64,000 bases of DNA from Zoogloea sp021286885. GTDB taxonomy: Bacteria; Pseudomonadota; Gammaproteobacteria; Burkholderiales; Rhodocyclaceae. Location: the NCBI RefSeq assembly GCF_041915215.1, contig NZ_JAYSBV010000014.1; one strand, given 5' to 3'. Under the pieces are notes generated by a model. That model saw only the letters and a list, made by a program, of their open reading frames with translations, had not been told where the DNA came from and ran no database searches. This document shows, piece by piece, positions 42,245 to 51,154 of this stretch. Position numbers and translations under genes: made by a program. The number at the start of each line of letters is the position of its first letter. Positions within the stretch are counted from its first letter, which is position 1.

Positions 42245-43552
42245 TTAGCCCGGCTGCGGTGCCGGCGGGCGCCGGTAGCGGGGGCGGGCGATCTTGAGCA
42301 GCGGGGTGATCAGGTCCATGGTGCGCCCGGTGGCGCCCCGGTGGGAAAGGGCAAAGCGGATGCCCGCCCCGGCCATGATCTTGCGCCGCCCGGGGTGATC
42401 CATCACTTCAATGGCGAGGCGCATCCCGTCGCCAATATCCTGGGCGCGCATGGCCGCCCCTGAACTCACCGCCTGATTGCAGATCCGCTCAAAGTTGAAG
42501 GTGTGGGGGCCGACAATGACCGGGCAGCCCACAGCACTCGCCTCTATCGGGTTCTGCCCGCCCAGGGGGCGCCAGGAGCCGCCGATCAGCGCCACGCTGG
42601 CAGCGCTGTAGTAGGCGAACATTTCCCCCATCGAATCCCCCAGCAAGACCCGGGTGTCTGGCCGGATGGGGGCGTTTTCTGAGCGGCGCTGGACTTGGAG
42701 CCCGGCCTTGCGGGCAAGCTGGGCCACTTCATCAAAACGTTGGGGGTGGCGTGGCACCAGCATCAGCAGCACATGGGGGGCGCAGTAATGCTTGAAGGCC
42801 TCCAGCAGCGGGCCTTCTTCTCCCTCCCGGGTGCTGGCGGCCAGCACCACCGGGCGGGCGCCGATGCGTTGGCGCAATTCGCTGCCCAGCAGCAGCATGG
42901 GCGCGGGCGGGTTGATGTCGAACTTCATGTTGCCGGTGGGGCTCACGAAGCGGGCACCCAGGGCGCTCAGGCGTTGCTCGTCGGCTTCGGTCTGGGCACC
43001 GATGGCGCTCAGATTGGCAAAGGCCTGGCGCGCCAGGCTGCCGATGAAGGCATAGCCCCGGGCCGAACGGGCAGACAGGCGGGCATTCACCATCGCCAGC
43101 GGGGTATGGGTTTCCACGCAGGATTGCACCAGATTCGGCCACAGCTCGGTTTCCATCAGGATGCCGATGCGCGGCCGAAAATGCTCCAGAAAGCGCAGGG
43201 TGGTCCAGGGCAGATCGTAGGGCAGATAGGCGCTCATCACCCGCTCGCCGTGTTCGGCAAACAGGGTTTCGCCGGTGGCCCGGCCCGTGGGGGTCATGTG
43301 GGTGAGCAGCAGCTGATAGCCCGGGTGGGCCTCAAGTAGGGCGTGCACCAGGGGCGCCGCCGCCCGGGTCTCGCCCACCGAGACCGCATGCAGCCAGATC
43401 ACCGGCCCTGGCAGGCGCCGGGGGTAAAAACCAAAGCGTTCCTGAATGTGCTGGCGGTAGGCGGGCTGCTTGCGCCCGCGCCAGTACAGGCGCAGCAGTA
43501 CCAGCGGAACGAGCACGTGCCATAGAACGGAATATAAGAAACGAGAAATCAA
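42245..43552 (-). CDS. waaA: Kdo transferase WaaA
   Basis: The protein has about 435 residues from a TTG at 43552. That start places the membrane anchor (FLYSVLWHVLVPLVLLRLYW) at the N-terminus as in other WaaA proteins. An ATG at 43666 adds 38 residues but lies upstream of a plausible promoter. GT-B features include the catalytic Glu in HAVSVGETRAAAPL, ETELWPNLV, and GGSWRPLGGQNPIEASAVGCPV. It adds Kdo to lipid A on the inner membrane. It is convergent with ubiA and divergent from the epimerase gene. Confidence 0.92.
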   Translation of the reverse strand: MISRFLYSVLWHVLVPLVLLRLYWRGRKQPAYRQHIQERFGFYPRRLPGPVIWLHAVSVGETRAAAPLVHALLEAHPGYQLLLTHMTPTGRATGETLFAEHGERVMSAYLPYDLPWTTLRFLEHFRPRIGILMETELWPNLVQSCVETHTPLAMVNARLSARSARGYAFIGSLARQAFANLSAIGAQTEADEQRLSALGARFVSPTGNMKFDINPPAPMLLLGSELRQRIGARPVVLAASTREGEEGPLLEAFKHYCAPHVLLMLVPRHPQRFDEVAQLARKAGLQVQRRSENAPIRPDTRVLLGDSMGEMFAYYSAASVALIGGSWRPLGGQNPIEASAVGCPVIVGPHTFNFERICNQAVSSGAAMRAQDIGDGMRLAIEVMDHPGRRKIMAGAGIRFALSHRGATGRTMDLITPLLKIARPRYRRPPAPQPG

Positions 43553-43582
43553 GGGAAAACACCAATGTTGCCAATTGTTTGA

Positions 43583-43588
43583 AGTATA
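43583..43588 (-). promoter_or_regulatory. Putative -10 box of waaA
   Basis: TATACT on the minus strand lies about 31 bases before the proposed TTG start. The -35 region is weak. Its position argues against the further upstream ATG at 43666. Confidence 0.35.
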
Positions 43589-43760
43589 CCGGGCGGGGCG
43601 TTGCAGATGCCACGTATGCAAGAAGGGGGCCGATTTACGCCCCTGTCCGGGCCATGCGAGAATCAAGGATTACGGGAGTTCAGGCCCGGGGGCCGGTTGG
43701 ATTGTGACGGCCCAGGCTGTGTTCCTTTTTTCCCCTTTTTCTTCCGAGACTTCTGCGACC

Positions 43761-44768
43761 ATGAAAATTCTCGTTACCGGTGCGGCCGGTTTCATCGGCA
43801 GTCATACCAGCCTGCTCCTGCTGGGGCGCGGAGATCAGGTGGTCGGCCTCGACAACCTCAACGATTACTACGATGTCCAGCTCAAGCTGGACCGCCTGGC
43901 CCGTTTGACCCCCCACGAGAACTTCCGTTTCGTGAAGATGGACGTGGCCGACCGGGAAGGCATGGCCAAGCTGTTTGCCGAAGAGAAGTTCGACCGGGTG
44001 ATCCACTTGGCAGCCCAGGCCGGCGTGCGCTACTCCCTGCAGAACCCCCACGCTTACATCGACAGCAATCTGGTGGGTTTCACCAACATCCTCGAAGGCT
44101 GCCGCCACAGCAAGGTGCAGCACCTGGTGTATGCCAGTAGCTCCAGCGTGTACGGTGGCAACACCAAGATGCCCTTCTCCGAGCACGACAGCGTTGACCA
44201 TCCCGTCAGCCTGTACGCCGCCACCAAGAAGGCCAATGAACTGATGGCCCACACCTACAGCCATTTGTTCAACCTGCCCACCACCGGCCTGCGCTTCTTT
44301 ACCGTGTACGGCCCCTGGGGGCGTCCCGACATGGCCCTGTTCCTGTTTACCAAGGCCATTCTGGAAGGCCGCCCCATCGACGTGTTCAACCACGGCAAGA
44401 TGAAGCGGGATTTCACCTACATCGACGACATCGTTCAGGGTGTGGTGCGCACCATGGACCGCGTAGCCGAGCCGGATCCCAACTACGATTCCAACAGCCC
44501 CGATCCCGCCCGGGGCAAGGCGCCGTACCGGGTGTTCAACATCGGCAACAACAACCCGGTGGAACTGATGGGCTTTATTGGCGCCATCGAGGACGCACTC
44601 GGCCAGCAGGCCCAGAAGAATTTCCTCCCCCTCCAGGATGGGGACGTACCCGCCACCTACGCCGATACCGACACCCTTAACGAGTGGACCGGCTTTGTGC
44701 CCGCCACCCCGGTGAGCGAAGGCATTGGCCGCTTCATCGAGTGGTATCGGAGTTATTACAAGGTTTGA
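43761..44768 (+). CDS. NAD-dependent epimerase, UDP-glucuronate 4-epimerase type
   Basis: The 335-residue short-chain dehydrogenase has the NAD-binding motif TGAAGFIGSH (residues 6-15). Its catalytic Ser-Tyr-Lys is in YASSSSVYGG and YAATKKANE. LDNLNDYYDVQLKLDRL, AQAGVRYSLQNPHAYIDSN and VYGPWGRPDMALFLFTKAI are typical of the CapI/UDP-glucuronate 4-epimerase group that makes UDP-galacturonate. It is the first gene of a surface-polysaccharide cluster, and its stop overlaps the next start. The substrate is inferred from sequence resemblance. Confidence 0.87.
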   Translation: MKILVTGAAGFIGSHTSLLLLGRGDQVVGLDNLNDYYDVQLKLDRLARLTPHENFRFVKMDVADREGMAKLFAEEKFDRVIHLAAQAGVRYSLQNPHAYIDSNLVGFTNILEGCRHSKVQHLVYASSSSVYGGNTKMPFSEHDSVDHPVSLYAATKKANELMAHTYSHLFNLPTTGLRFFTVYGPWGRPDMALFLFTKAILEGRPIDVFNHGKMKRDFTYIDDIVQGVVRTMDRVAEPDPNYDSNSPDPARGKAPYRVFNIGNNNPVELMGFIGAIEDALGQQAQKNFLPLQDGDVPATYADTDTLNEWTGFVPATPVSEGIGRFIEWYRSYYKV

Positions 44769-45574
44769 TGTCTGAGTCTTGTGCTCCTGGGCGTCTGAGC
44801 ATCAGTTTGGTGCTCTTTCGCCCTGATTTGGCCGCGCTGGCGGCAACCCTGGAAGCACTGGTCATCGCCTGCCGGACGGCAGAAGTGGTGCCGGTGCTTC
44901 ACCTTGTGGACAACGGTGATGCACATCTGCCACTAGGCTTTGCCTTTCCGCCGGGTTGGCGGGTGGTCTGGCACCGGGGGCAGGGAAATGTGGGCTTCGG
45001 GCGTGGGCATAACTTGGCACTGCACGCCATGGGCGAGTATCACCTGATCCTCAACCCGGATCTTGAACTGGCGCCGGATGCCCTTGTGCAGGCCCTGGCT
45101 TTCATGGCGGCCCACCCGGACTGTGGCCTGCTGGCACCAGCGGCCCGCTGGAGCGATGGACGGCTCCAGTATCTGTGCAAGCGCATGCCCAGCCTGCTGG
45201 ATCTGTTTGTGAGGGGCTTTGTCCCGGCACGCCTGCGCAAACCCTTCGCCCGGCGCCTGGCGCGCTATGAAATGCAAGACTTGGTAAATGCGCACGACGT
45301 GCTGTGGTCCCCACCCATTGTGAGTGGTTGCTGCATGTTGTTCAGGCGTCAGGTTTTACACGCTTTGGGCGGGTTTGATCCCCGGTTTTTTCTGTATTTT
45401 GAAGATTTTGACCTGAGCCTGCGGGCTGGCAGAATAACGCGTATTGCATATGTTCCGCAGGTGCGGGTGGTGCACCATGGGGGCCATGCGGCCCGCAAGG
45501 GGTGGCATCACATCCGCCTGTTCGGCGCATCTGCGCGGATTTTCTTCCAGATCCATGGGTGGCGATGGTGGTGA
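44768..45574 (+). CDS. Family 2 glycosyltransferase
   Basis: The 268-residue protein has an inverting GT-A fold. A nucleotide-binding strand ends LHLVDNGD, followed by GQGNVGFGRGHNLAL, the metal-binding ILNPDLEL, and FDPRFFLYFEDFDLSLRAG with the acidic acceptor loop. It resembles rhamnosyl/mannosyl transferases of the COG1216 group, but the donor cannot be fixed. Its start overlaps the epimerase stop (TGATG), and its end overlaps the ligase gene by 10 bases. Confidence 0.86.
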   Translation: MSESCAPGRLSISLVLFRPDLAALAATLEALVIACRTAEVVPVLHLVDNGDAHLPLGFAFPPGWRVVWHRGQGNVGFGRGHNLALHAMGEYHLILNPDLELAPDALVQALAFMAAHPDCGLLAPAARWSDGRLQYLCKRMPSLLDLFVRGFVPARLRKPFARRLARYEMQDLVNAHDVLWSPPIVSGCCMLFRRQVLHALGGFDPRFFLYFEDFDLSLRAGRITRIAYVPQVRVVHHGGHAARKGWHHIRLFGASARIFFQIHGWRWW

Positions 45575-46449
45575 CTTCCTCGATACAGAACGTGGTTTCT
45601 TCTTCTTTGGTGCGGGCGGCATGGGTTGGGGTACTGAGTCTGCTGCCTGCAGTGCCTGCGTTGGCGGCAGCCTCGGATGGGCCCCCGCTCCTGCTCGCTC
45701 AGGTACCCAAAGGCCCCCTGGTGGTGGCCGATTATTGGGTGAGCGAAAAGCTGGATGGGGTGCGGGCGGTGTGGGATGGCCAGCACCTGCGCTTTCGCAG
45801 TGGCCGTCTGGTGCCGGCGCCGGCCTGGTTTTTGGCGGGCTTGCCCCCGGAAGCCCTGGATGGCGAGTTGTGGATGGGCCGAGGCCGTTTCGAGGCCCTG
45901 GCCGGTGCGGTGCGCCGCCTCCAGCCCCGGGACGAAGAGTGGCGCCAGATCCAGTACCGGGTGTACGAACAGCCCGGCGGTGCCGGTAGTTTCACCGAAC
46001 GGGTGGCCCGGTTGGCGAGCATCCAGCAGCGGGGTGCAGCCTCCTGGGTCTTGCCCGCCGAACAGTTTCGTCTGGCGGATCGGGCCGCGCTAGAAGCGCG
46101 TTTGCAGCAGGTCATTGCCCTGGGCGGCGAGGGCCTGATGCTGCACAAGGCCGATGCGCCCTGGCTCACCGGGCGGCAGGATGTGCTGCTCAAATTTAAA
46201 CCCCACGAAGACGCCGAGGCCACCGTCCTCGCCCATCTGGCCGGCAAGGGTCGGCTGGCGGGGCAGGTGGGGGCGTTGTTGGTGGAAGATGCCGAGGGGC
46301 GCCGCTTTCAGGTGGGGAGTGGGCTGGATGATGTCCTGCGCGCCCATCCCCCTGCGGTGGGCACCCGCATCACCTATCGTTTCAGGGCGCGGACCCGGGA
46401 CGGCTTGCCCCGTTTCCCGACCTATCTGCGCCAGGAGGAAATATTCTGA
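45565..46449 (+). CDS. Periplasmic ATP-dependent DNA ligase (LigE-type)
   Basis: The protein has about 294 residues from the ATG at 45565. An N-terminal export signal (AAWVGVLSLLPAVPALAA) precedes a minimal ligase. The adenylation lysine lies in VSEKLDGVRAVWDG, and motif III/IIIa is EALDGELWMGRG. Motif IV is GGEGLMLHKADAPW, motif V is VLLKFKPHEDAEATV, and a short OB domain ends FPTYLRQEEIF. Known periplasmic ligases of this class are linked to DNA uptake or extracellular DNA. Here it is embedded in polysaccharide genes with overlaps on both sides. The role is inferred. Confidence 0.88.
   Translation: MVVTSSIQNVVSSSLVRAAWVGVLSLLPAVPALAAASDGPPLLLAQVPKGPLVVADYWVSEKLDGVRAVWDGQHLRFRSGRLVPAPAWFLAGLPPEALDGELWMGRGRFEALAGAVRRLQPRDEEWRQIQYRVYEQPGGAGSFTERVARLASIQQRGAASWVLPAEQFRLADRAALEARLQQVIALGGEGLMLHKADAPWLTGRQDVLLKFKPHEDAEATVLAHLAGKGRLAGQVGALLVEDAEGRRFQVGSGLDDVLRAHPPAVGTRITYRFRARTRDGLPRFPTYLRQEEIF
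46433..46438 (+). promoter_or_regulatory. Strong ribosome site that decides a CTG start
   Basis: AGGAGG lies at the end of the ligase gene, seven bases before an in-frame CTG at 46446 of the next gene. No ATG occurs in frame between this site and the NAD-binding motif, and the GTG at 46476 would cut off that motif's first strand. Confidence 0.5.
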
Positions 46450-47420
46450 GTGTCAGCGATCTGGGCCGGGTTCTGGTGACCGGCGGACGGGGCTTCATTG
46501 GCCGGCGCCTGGTGGCCCGGCTCGAAGCCCTGGGCCATGAGGTGCGCGTGCTGACCCGGGGCAGCCCCTGCCACCCCCGGGAAGTGCAGGGCGACTTGCT
46601 GGATGTGCCCAGCCTGGCCCGGGCCTGTGTGGGGGTGAGTACGGTTTTCCACTGCGCCGGCCACGCCCACGCCTTTAGCGCGATGGGGGCCGATGAAGCC
46701 CGGCGCCATCATGCGGTGAATGCCCAGGGCACCCAGGCCATGGCCGAGGCTGCAGCGGCGGCCGGGGTGCAGCGCTTTGTGTTTTTATCCAGCGTGAAGG
46801 CCATGGGCGAGCCAGGCGCCCGGTGTATCGACGAATCCTGTCCCTTACCCCCCGAAACCGACTATGGCCGGGCCAAGCGCGCAGGTGAGGCCGCCCTGCA
46901 TGCCATCGCCGCCCAAAGCGGGATGCATGCGGTGAGCCTGCGTCTGGCCATGGTGTATGGGGCGGGCGGGCGGGGCAATCTGGAGCGCATGGCCGCGCTG
47001 GTGCGCAAGGGCGTGTTTCCGCCTCTGCCCGAAACAGCCAACCGGCGTTCCCTGGTGCATGGGGATGATGTGGTGGCCGCCATGCTGCTGGTGGCCCGAG
47101 CCCCCCAGGCGGCAGGGCAGACCTATGTAGTGGCCCACCCCGATACCGCGTCGGGCCGCCAGCTGTATGACGCCCTGCGGGCTGCCCTGGGCTTGCCCGC
47201 CCGACGTTGGGCGGTACCCTACGCCGTGCTGGCCGGTCTGGCCCGGCTGGGGGATGGGCTGGAGGCCCTGCTGGGGCGGCGGTTGCCCCTGGATAGCGAA
47301 GCCCTCGACAAATTATTGGGTTCCGCCTGTTATCTTCCCACCCGTTTGCAAACGGAGTTGGGCTGGCAGCCCCAGGTCAATCTGGCGGCGGGCCTCAGGG
47401 AGATGTTGAGTGCTGAATGA
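46446..47420 (+). CDS. NAD-dependent sugar-nucleotide epimerase/dehydratase
   Basis: The protein has about 324 residues if it starts at the CTG at 46446. It begins with VLVTGGRGFIGRRL (Rossmann motif) and continues with VFHCAGHAHAF, FLSSVKAMGE and the catalytic DYGRAKRAGE. It resembles the UDP-GlcNAc/UDP-Glc epimerase-like proteins found beside WbpL/WecA-type transferases in O-antigen loci. Its end overlaps the next gene by 11 bases. The precise sugar is not predictable. Confidence 0.82.
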   Translation: MSVSDLGRVLVTGGRGFIGRRLVARLEALGHEVRVLTRGSPCHPREVQGDLLDVPSLARACVGVSTVFHCAGHAHAFSAMGADEARRHHAVNAQGTQAMAEAAAAAGVQRFVFLSSVKAMGEPGARCIDESCPLPPETDYGRAKRAGEAALHAIAAQSGMHAVSLRLAMVYGAGGRGNLERMAALVRKGVFPPLPETANRRSLVHGDDVVAAMLLVARAPQAAGQTYVVAHPDTASGRQLYDALRAALGLPARRWAVPYAVLAGLARLGDGLEALLGRRLPLDSEALDKLLGSACYLPTRLQTELGWQPQVNLAAGLREMLSAE

Positions 47421-48405
47421 ATGGTATATGCCCCTGCTGGCCTTCGGGCTGGCCTGGTGGTTGACCCGGATGTGCTGCGATCCGGGCTCGGTGCTGTATT
47501 TTCTGGATCACCCGAATGAGCGCTCCCTGCATGTGCGCCCAACCCCCCGCACCGGTGGGGTGGGGGTCATGGGTGGGGTGCTGGGGGCCGGGCTGGTCTT
47601 GGGCCTGGTGCGGGGCTTTGCGCCTTCCATGTGGGCGGTACTCGGGGGGGCGTTTGGCCTCGCAGTGCTCAATCTGGTGGATGATCGCAGCGGCCTGCCT
47701 GCGCGGGTGCGCTTCGCCGCCCAGGCCCTGGCGGCCCTCGTATTTCTCGGTCTGGCAGATTTGCCCGGGCCGGGCTGGGGGCTGCTCCCGGCCTTTCTGG
47801 GCCTGGTCTGGATGGCCAATCTGTACAACTTCATGGATGGTTCCGATGGCCTCGCGGGTGGCATGGCCGTGTTCGGCTTTGGTGCTTGCGGGTTGGGCGC
47901 TGCCCTGGGGGGCGACATGACCCTGGCCCTGCTGTGCGCCAGCATCGCGGCGGCGGCGGGGGGCTTTCTGTGCTTCAACTTCCATCCAGCCCGGATTTTC
48001 ATGGGAGATGTGGGTTCGGTGCCCCTGGGTTATATGGCGGCCGGGCTGGGCCTGTATGGCTGGCAGCAGGGGCTGTGGCCCCTGTGGTTTCCGCTGGCGG
48101 TGTTCTCGCCCTTTTGTGCAGATGCCACCGTGACCCTGTTGCGCCGGGCCTGGCGCGGCGAAAAAATCTGGCTGCCCCATCGCACCCACTATTATCAGCG
48201 CTTGGTGCAACTGGGTTGGGGACACCGGCGTACCGCCCTGTTTGCGTATGGGTTAATGTGCGCATGCGGTGTGGGGGCACTGGTAATATTACCTTTTGCA
48301 TTCCCCGTTCAGATTGGGGTCATTACAATCGGATGCATCGCGTATTGCATCATCGGCGTGTTGGTGGATCAGGCTTGGCGCCGCCACCAGAACGGCCCCA
48401 CCTGA
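47410..48405 (+). CDS. Polyprenyl-phosphate sugar-1-phosphate transferase (WecA/WbpL family)
   Basis: The 331-residue protein starts at a GTG within the end of the previous gene. It is a multi-span membrane protein with the family motifs LNLVDDRSGLPARVRF (Asp-Asp), NLYNFMDGSDGLAGG, ARIFMGDVGSVPLG and the cytoplasmic HRTHYYQRL loop. It transfers an amino-sugar phosphate to undecaprenyl phosphate and starts O-antigen or capsule repeat-unit synthesis. It probably acts together with the flanking epimerase and WbpM-like enzyme. Confidence 0.9.
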   Translation: MLNEWYMPLLAFGLAWWLTRMCCDPGSVLYFLDHPNERSLHVRPTPRTGGVGVMGGVLGAGLVLGLVRGFAPSMWAVLGGAFGLAVLNLVDDRSGLPARVRFAAQALAALVFLGLADLPGPGWGLLPAFLGLVWMANLYNFMDGSDGLAGGMAVFGFGACGLGAALGGDMTLALLCASIAAAAGGFLCFNFHPARIFMGDVGSVPLGYMAAGLGLYGWQQGLWPLWFPLAVFSPFCADATVTLLRRAWRGEKIWLPHRTHYYQRLVQLGWGHRRTALFAYGLMCACGVGALVILPFAFPVQIGVITIGCIAYCIIGVLVDQAWRRHQNGPT

Positions 48406-48412
48406 GTCTGCC

Positions 48413-50287
48413 ATGTCCCTGATCTCCCGTTCCCTGCTGGTATTTCTGTCTGATACGGTGGGGGTCTGTCTGGCCTGGTTGCTGGCCTACCAGCTGCGTT
48501 TTGACTTTTCCATCCCGCCCGAGTTTGTTCGCCCCATGCTGATGGGGTTGGGCATGGTGCTGCCCCTGCAGGCGGTGCTACTGCGTGTTTTTGGGCTCTA
48601 TCGGGGGATCTGGGTCTTTGCCAGTCTGCCCGACCTGCTGCGGATTGCCCGGGCCTTGAGTGTGGGGGCGGTGCTGGTGCCCATCACCCTCACCCTGTTG
48701 CTGCATACCGAGCCCTGGGTGCCGCGCTTGGTGTTTATGATGTTCCCGGTGCTGCTGTTCTTTTACATTGGTGGCACTCGGGCGGTGTATCGCAGCTGGA
48801 AGGAATATCGCCATTTTGGCGCGCTGCGGGCCCAGGGCCAGCCGGTGTTGATTCTCGGGGCGGGCAAGACCGGCGCCCATCTGGTGCGCGAGCTGGCCCA
48901 GTCGGCCCAGTGGCGGGTGGTGGGCTTGCTCGATGACGATTGGCACAAGCATGGTCGGGAAATCCAGGGCCACAAGGTGCTGGGGGCCACCACCGAGCTC
49001 AAGAACTGGGCCGAGTATTACAAGTGCTCCCACGCCATCATCGCCATGGCTTCGGTGCGCCATGAGATTCGGCGCAAGGTGGCGGGGCTGTGCGTGTCTT
49101 CGGGGGTGCGCCCGCTGATCGTGCCTTCCATCGACGAAATGATGTCGGGCCATGTGCGCTTCAACGAAATCCGCCAGGTGAATGTGGAAGACCTGCTGGG
49201 GCGCGACCCAGTACGCATCGATACCGAACAAGTCGGCCACTGCCTCAAGGGGCGCGTGGTGATGGTGACGGGGGCCGGGGGCTCCATCGGCTCCGAACTG
49301 TGCCGCCAGATTGCCCGCTTTGAGCCTTCCCTGCTGGTGTGTTTCGAGCTCAACGAGTTTGCCCTCTACAACCTCACCGAAGAGTTTGCGACTCACTTCC
49401 CGCGCCTCCAGCTGATGGCCATTGCGGGCGATGTGAAGGACGCAGTACGGGTAGATGAAATCGTTGGGCGCTACCATCCCCACGTGATCTTCCATGCCGC
49501 TGCCTACAAGCACGTGCCCCTGATGGAAGAAGACAACGCCTGGCAGGCGGTGCGCAACAATGTGCTGGGTACCTGGCAGGTGGGGCGCAGCGCGGTGAGC
49601 TTTGGGGTGGAGCGCTTTGTGCTCGTTTCCACCGACAAGGCAGTGAACCCGACCAATGTGATGGGCGCCACCAAGCGCATGGCCGAGCTCGTCTGCCAGA
49701 TGCTTTCAGCCCAGGGCAAGACCCAGTTCGAAATGGTGCGTTTTGGCAACGTACTGGGCAGTGCGGGCAGCGTGATCCCCAAGTTTCAGGCCCAGCTGGT
49801 GGCCGGTGGGCCGCTGACCGTGACTCATCCGGAGATCACCCGCTATTTCATGTCCATCCCCGAGGCGGCCCAGCTGGTACTCCAGGCGGGCTCCATGGGG
49901 CATGGGGGTGAAATCTTTGTGCTCGACATGGGCGAGCCGGTGCGCATCGCCGATCTGGCCCGGGACATGATCCGCCTCTCAGGCCAGTCTGAAGACAAGG
50001 TGCAGGTGGTATTTACCGGCCTGCGCCCCGGCGAGAAGTTGTACGAAGAAGTGCTGGCCGACGCGGAGCAGACTCGCGCCACCCACCATCCCAAGCTGCG
50101 CATTGCCCGGGCAGTGCCGGTGGATCCGGCGGAGCTGGATAACATTCTCAACTGGTTGCGTCAGCGCCGGGCGGTCGGCGCGGCTGAAGTGCGGCGCGAA
50201 CTGCGGCGCTGGGTGCCTGAGTATCAGCCTGCGCGGCATGAGCCTCCCCAACTGCAGCTCATCAACAATATGGCAGCCGGCGCTTAG
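48413..50287 (+). CDS. Membrane nucleotide-sugar 4,6-dehydratase (WbpM/CapD family)
   Basis: The 624-residue protein has four N-terminal membrane helices (residues 1-130). Next is a first Rossmann region LILGAGKTGAHLVREL and a catalytic dehydratase domain with VMVTGAGGSIGSELCRQI (near residue 283), FHAAAYKHVPLMEEDN and LVSTDKAVNPTNVMGATKR. That last motif carries Ser-Met-Lys in place of Ser-Tyr-Lys, as in WbpM. It makes UDP-4-keto-6-deoxy-GlcNAc for QuiNAc or FucNAc-type sugars. The start at 48413 gives normal length. It is the last gene of the polysaccharide set. Confidence 0.91.
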   Translation: MSLISRSLLVFLSDTVGVCLAWLLAYQLRFDFSIPPEFVRPMLMGLGMVLPLQAVLLRVFGLYRGIWVFASLPDLLRIARALSVGAVLVPITLTLLLHTEPWVPRLVFMMFPVLLFFYIGGTRAVYRSWKEYRHFGALRAQGQPVLILGAGKTGAHLVRELAQSAQWRVVGLLDDDWHKHGREIQGHKVLGATTELKNWAEYYKCSHAIIAMASVRHEIRRKVAGLCVSSGVRPLIVPSIDEMMSGHVRFNEIRQVNVEDLLGRDPVRIDTEQVGHCLKGRVVMVTGAGGSIGSELCRQIARFEPSLLVCFELNEFALYNLTEEFATHFPRLQLMAIAGDVKDAVRVDEIVGRYHPHVIFHAAAYKHVPLMEEDNAWQAVRNNVLGTWQVGRSAVSFGVERFVLVSTDKAVNPTNVMGATKRMAELVCQMLSAQGKTQFEMVRFGNVLGSAGSVIPKFQAQLVAGGPLTVTHPEITRYFMSIPEAAQLVLQAGSMGHGGEIFVLDMGEPVRIADLARDMIRLSGQSEDKVQVVFTGLRPGEKLYEEVLADAEQTRATHHPKLRIARAVPVDPAELDNILNWLRQRRAVGAAEVRRELRRWVPEYQPARHEPPQLQLINNMAAGA

Positions 50288-50311
50288 GCTCCTGCTGCGG
50301 AGCGTTTTTTC

Positions 50312-51142
50312 ATGGCGACTTATGCAATTGGCGATGTTCAGGGCTGTTTTACGGCCCTGACGGCGCTTCTCGACAAAATCGGCTTCAGCGCAGGCCGGGA
50401 CCGGCTGTGGCTGGTGGGGGATCTGGTGAACCGGGGCCCCGAATCCCTGGAAACCCTGCGTTTTGTGCGGGATCTGGGCCCGGCAGCGACCACCGTGCTG
50501 GGTAATCACGACCTGTATCTGCTGATGGTGGCCCACGGGGCGATTCGTAACCGGGGTAAGGACGACACCCTTCAGGCGGTGCTGGATGCCCCCGACCGGG
50601 ATGAGTTGCTCGCCTGGCTGCGCACCCGACCGCTGATGCATGTGGAGCAGGGCTATGCGATGGTCCACGCGGGCCTCTTGCCCGCTTGGACAGTCGCCCA
50701 GGCCCGGGCCCTGGCCCGGGAGGTGGAAGGCGCCCTGGCGGGACCGGGGCATCGGGATTTTCTGCACCACATGTGGGGCAGCGAGCCGGATGCGTGGTGC
50801 GATGAGCTGGAAGGTTACGCCCGGCTGCGGGTGATCGTGAATGCGATGACCCGGATGCGCTTCTGCACGGCTGAAGGCGTGATGGATTTCAAGGTGAAGG
50901 GTGAAGTGGCCAAGGCGCCGCCGGGCTTTCTGCCCTGGTTTGAGGCGCCGGGGCGCAAGAGCGCCGACACGCCCGTTGTGTGCGGCCACTGGTCGGCCCT
51001 GGGGCTCAAGCTGGAGCCCACTTTGTTGGCCCTGGATACGGGCTGTTTGTGGGGGCGGGAGCTGTCGGCCTTGCGCCTTGAAGATCGCCAGCTGTTTCAG
51101 GTGGATTGCAGCAGTCTGGGGCAGCGCCCGGTGGTGTTCTAA
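50312..51142 (+). CDS. apaH: Bis(5'-nucleosyl)-tetraphosphatase ApaH
   Basis: The 276-residue protein is a symmetrical Ap4A hydrolase. Metallophosphatase motifs are YAIGDVQGCF (residues 4-13), GDLVNRGPESLETL, LGNHDLYLL and later VCGHWSAL. It removes the alarmone-like Ap4A and the Np4 caps on RNA. It lies 24 bases after the dehydratase gene and converges with the acyltransferase gene. Confidence 0.95.
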   Translation: MATYAIGDVQGCFTALTALLDKIGFSAGRDRLWLVGDLVNRGPESLETLRFVRDLGPAATTVLGNHDLYLLMVAHGAIRNRGKDDTLQAVLDAPDRDELLAWLRTRPLMHVEQGYAMVHAGLLPAWTVAQARALAREVEGALAGPGHRDFLHHMWGSEPDAWCDELEGYARLRVIVNAMTRMRFCTAEGVMDFKVKGEVAKAPPGFLPWFEAPGRKSADTPVVCGHWSALGLKLEPTLLALDTGCLWGRELSALRLEDRQLFQVDCSSLGQRPVVF

Positions 51143-51154
51143 AGCGCTGTCGAA

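Noticed and set aside
43470..43760. N-terminal extension of the UDP-glucuronate epimerase frame
   Set aside because: The Rossmann motif begins immediately after the ATG at 43761; the extension overlaps the waaA start region and has no protein-like features.
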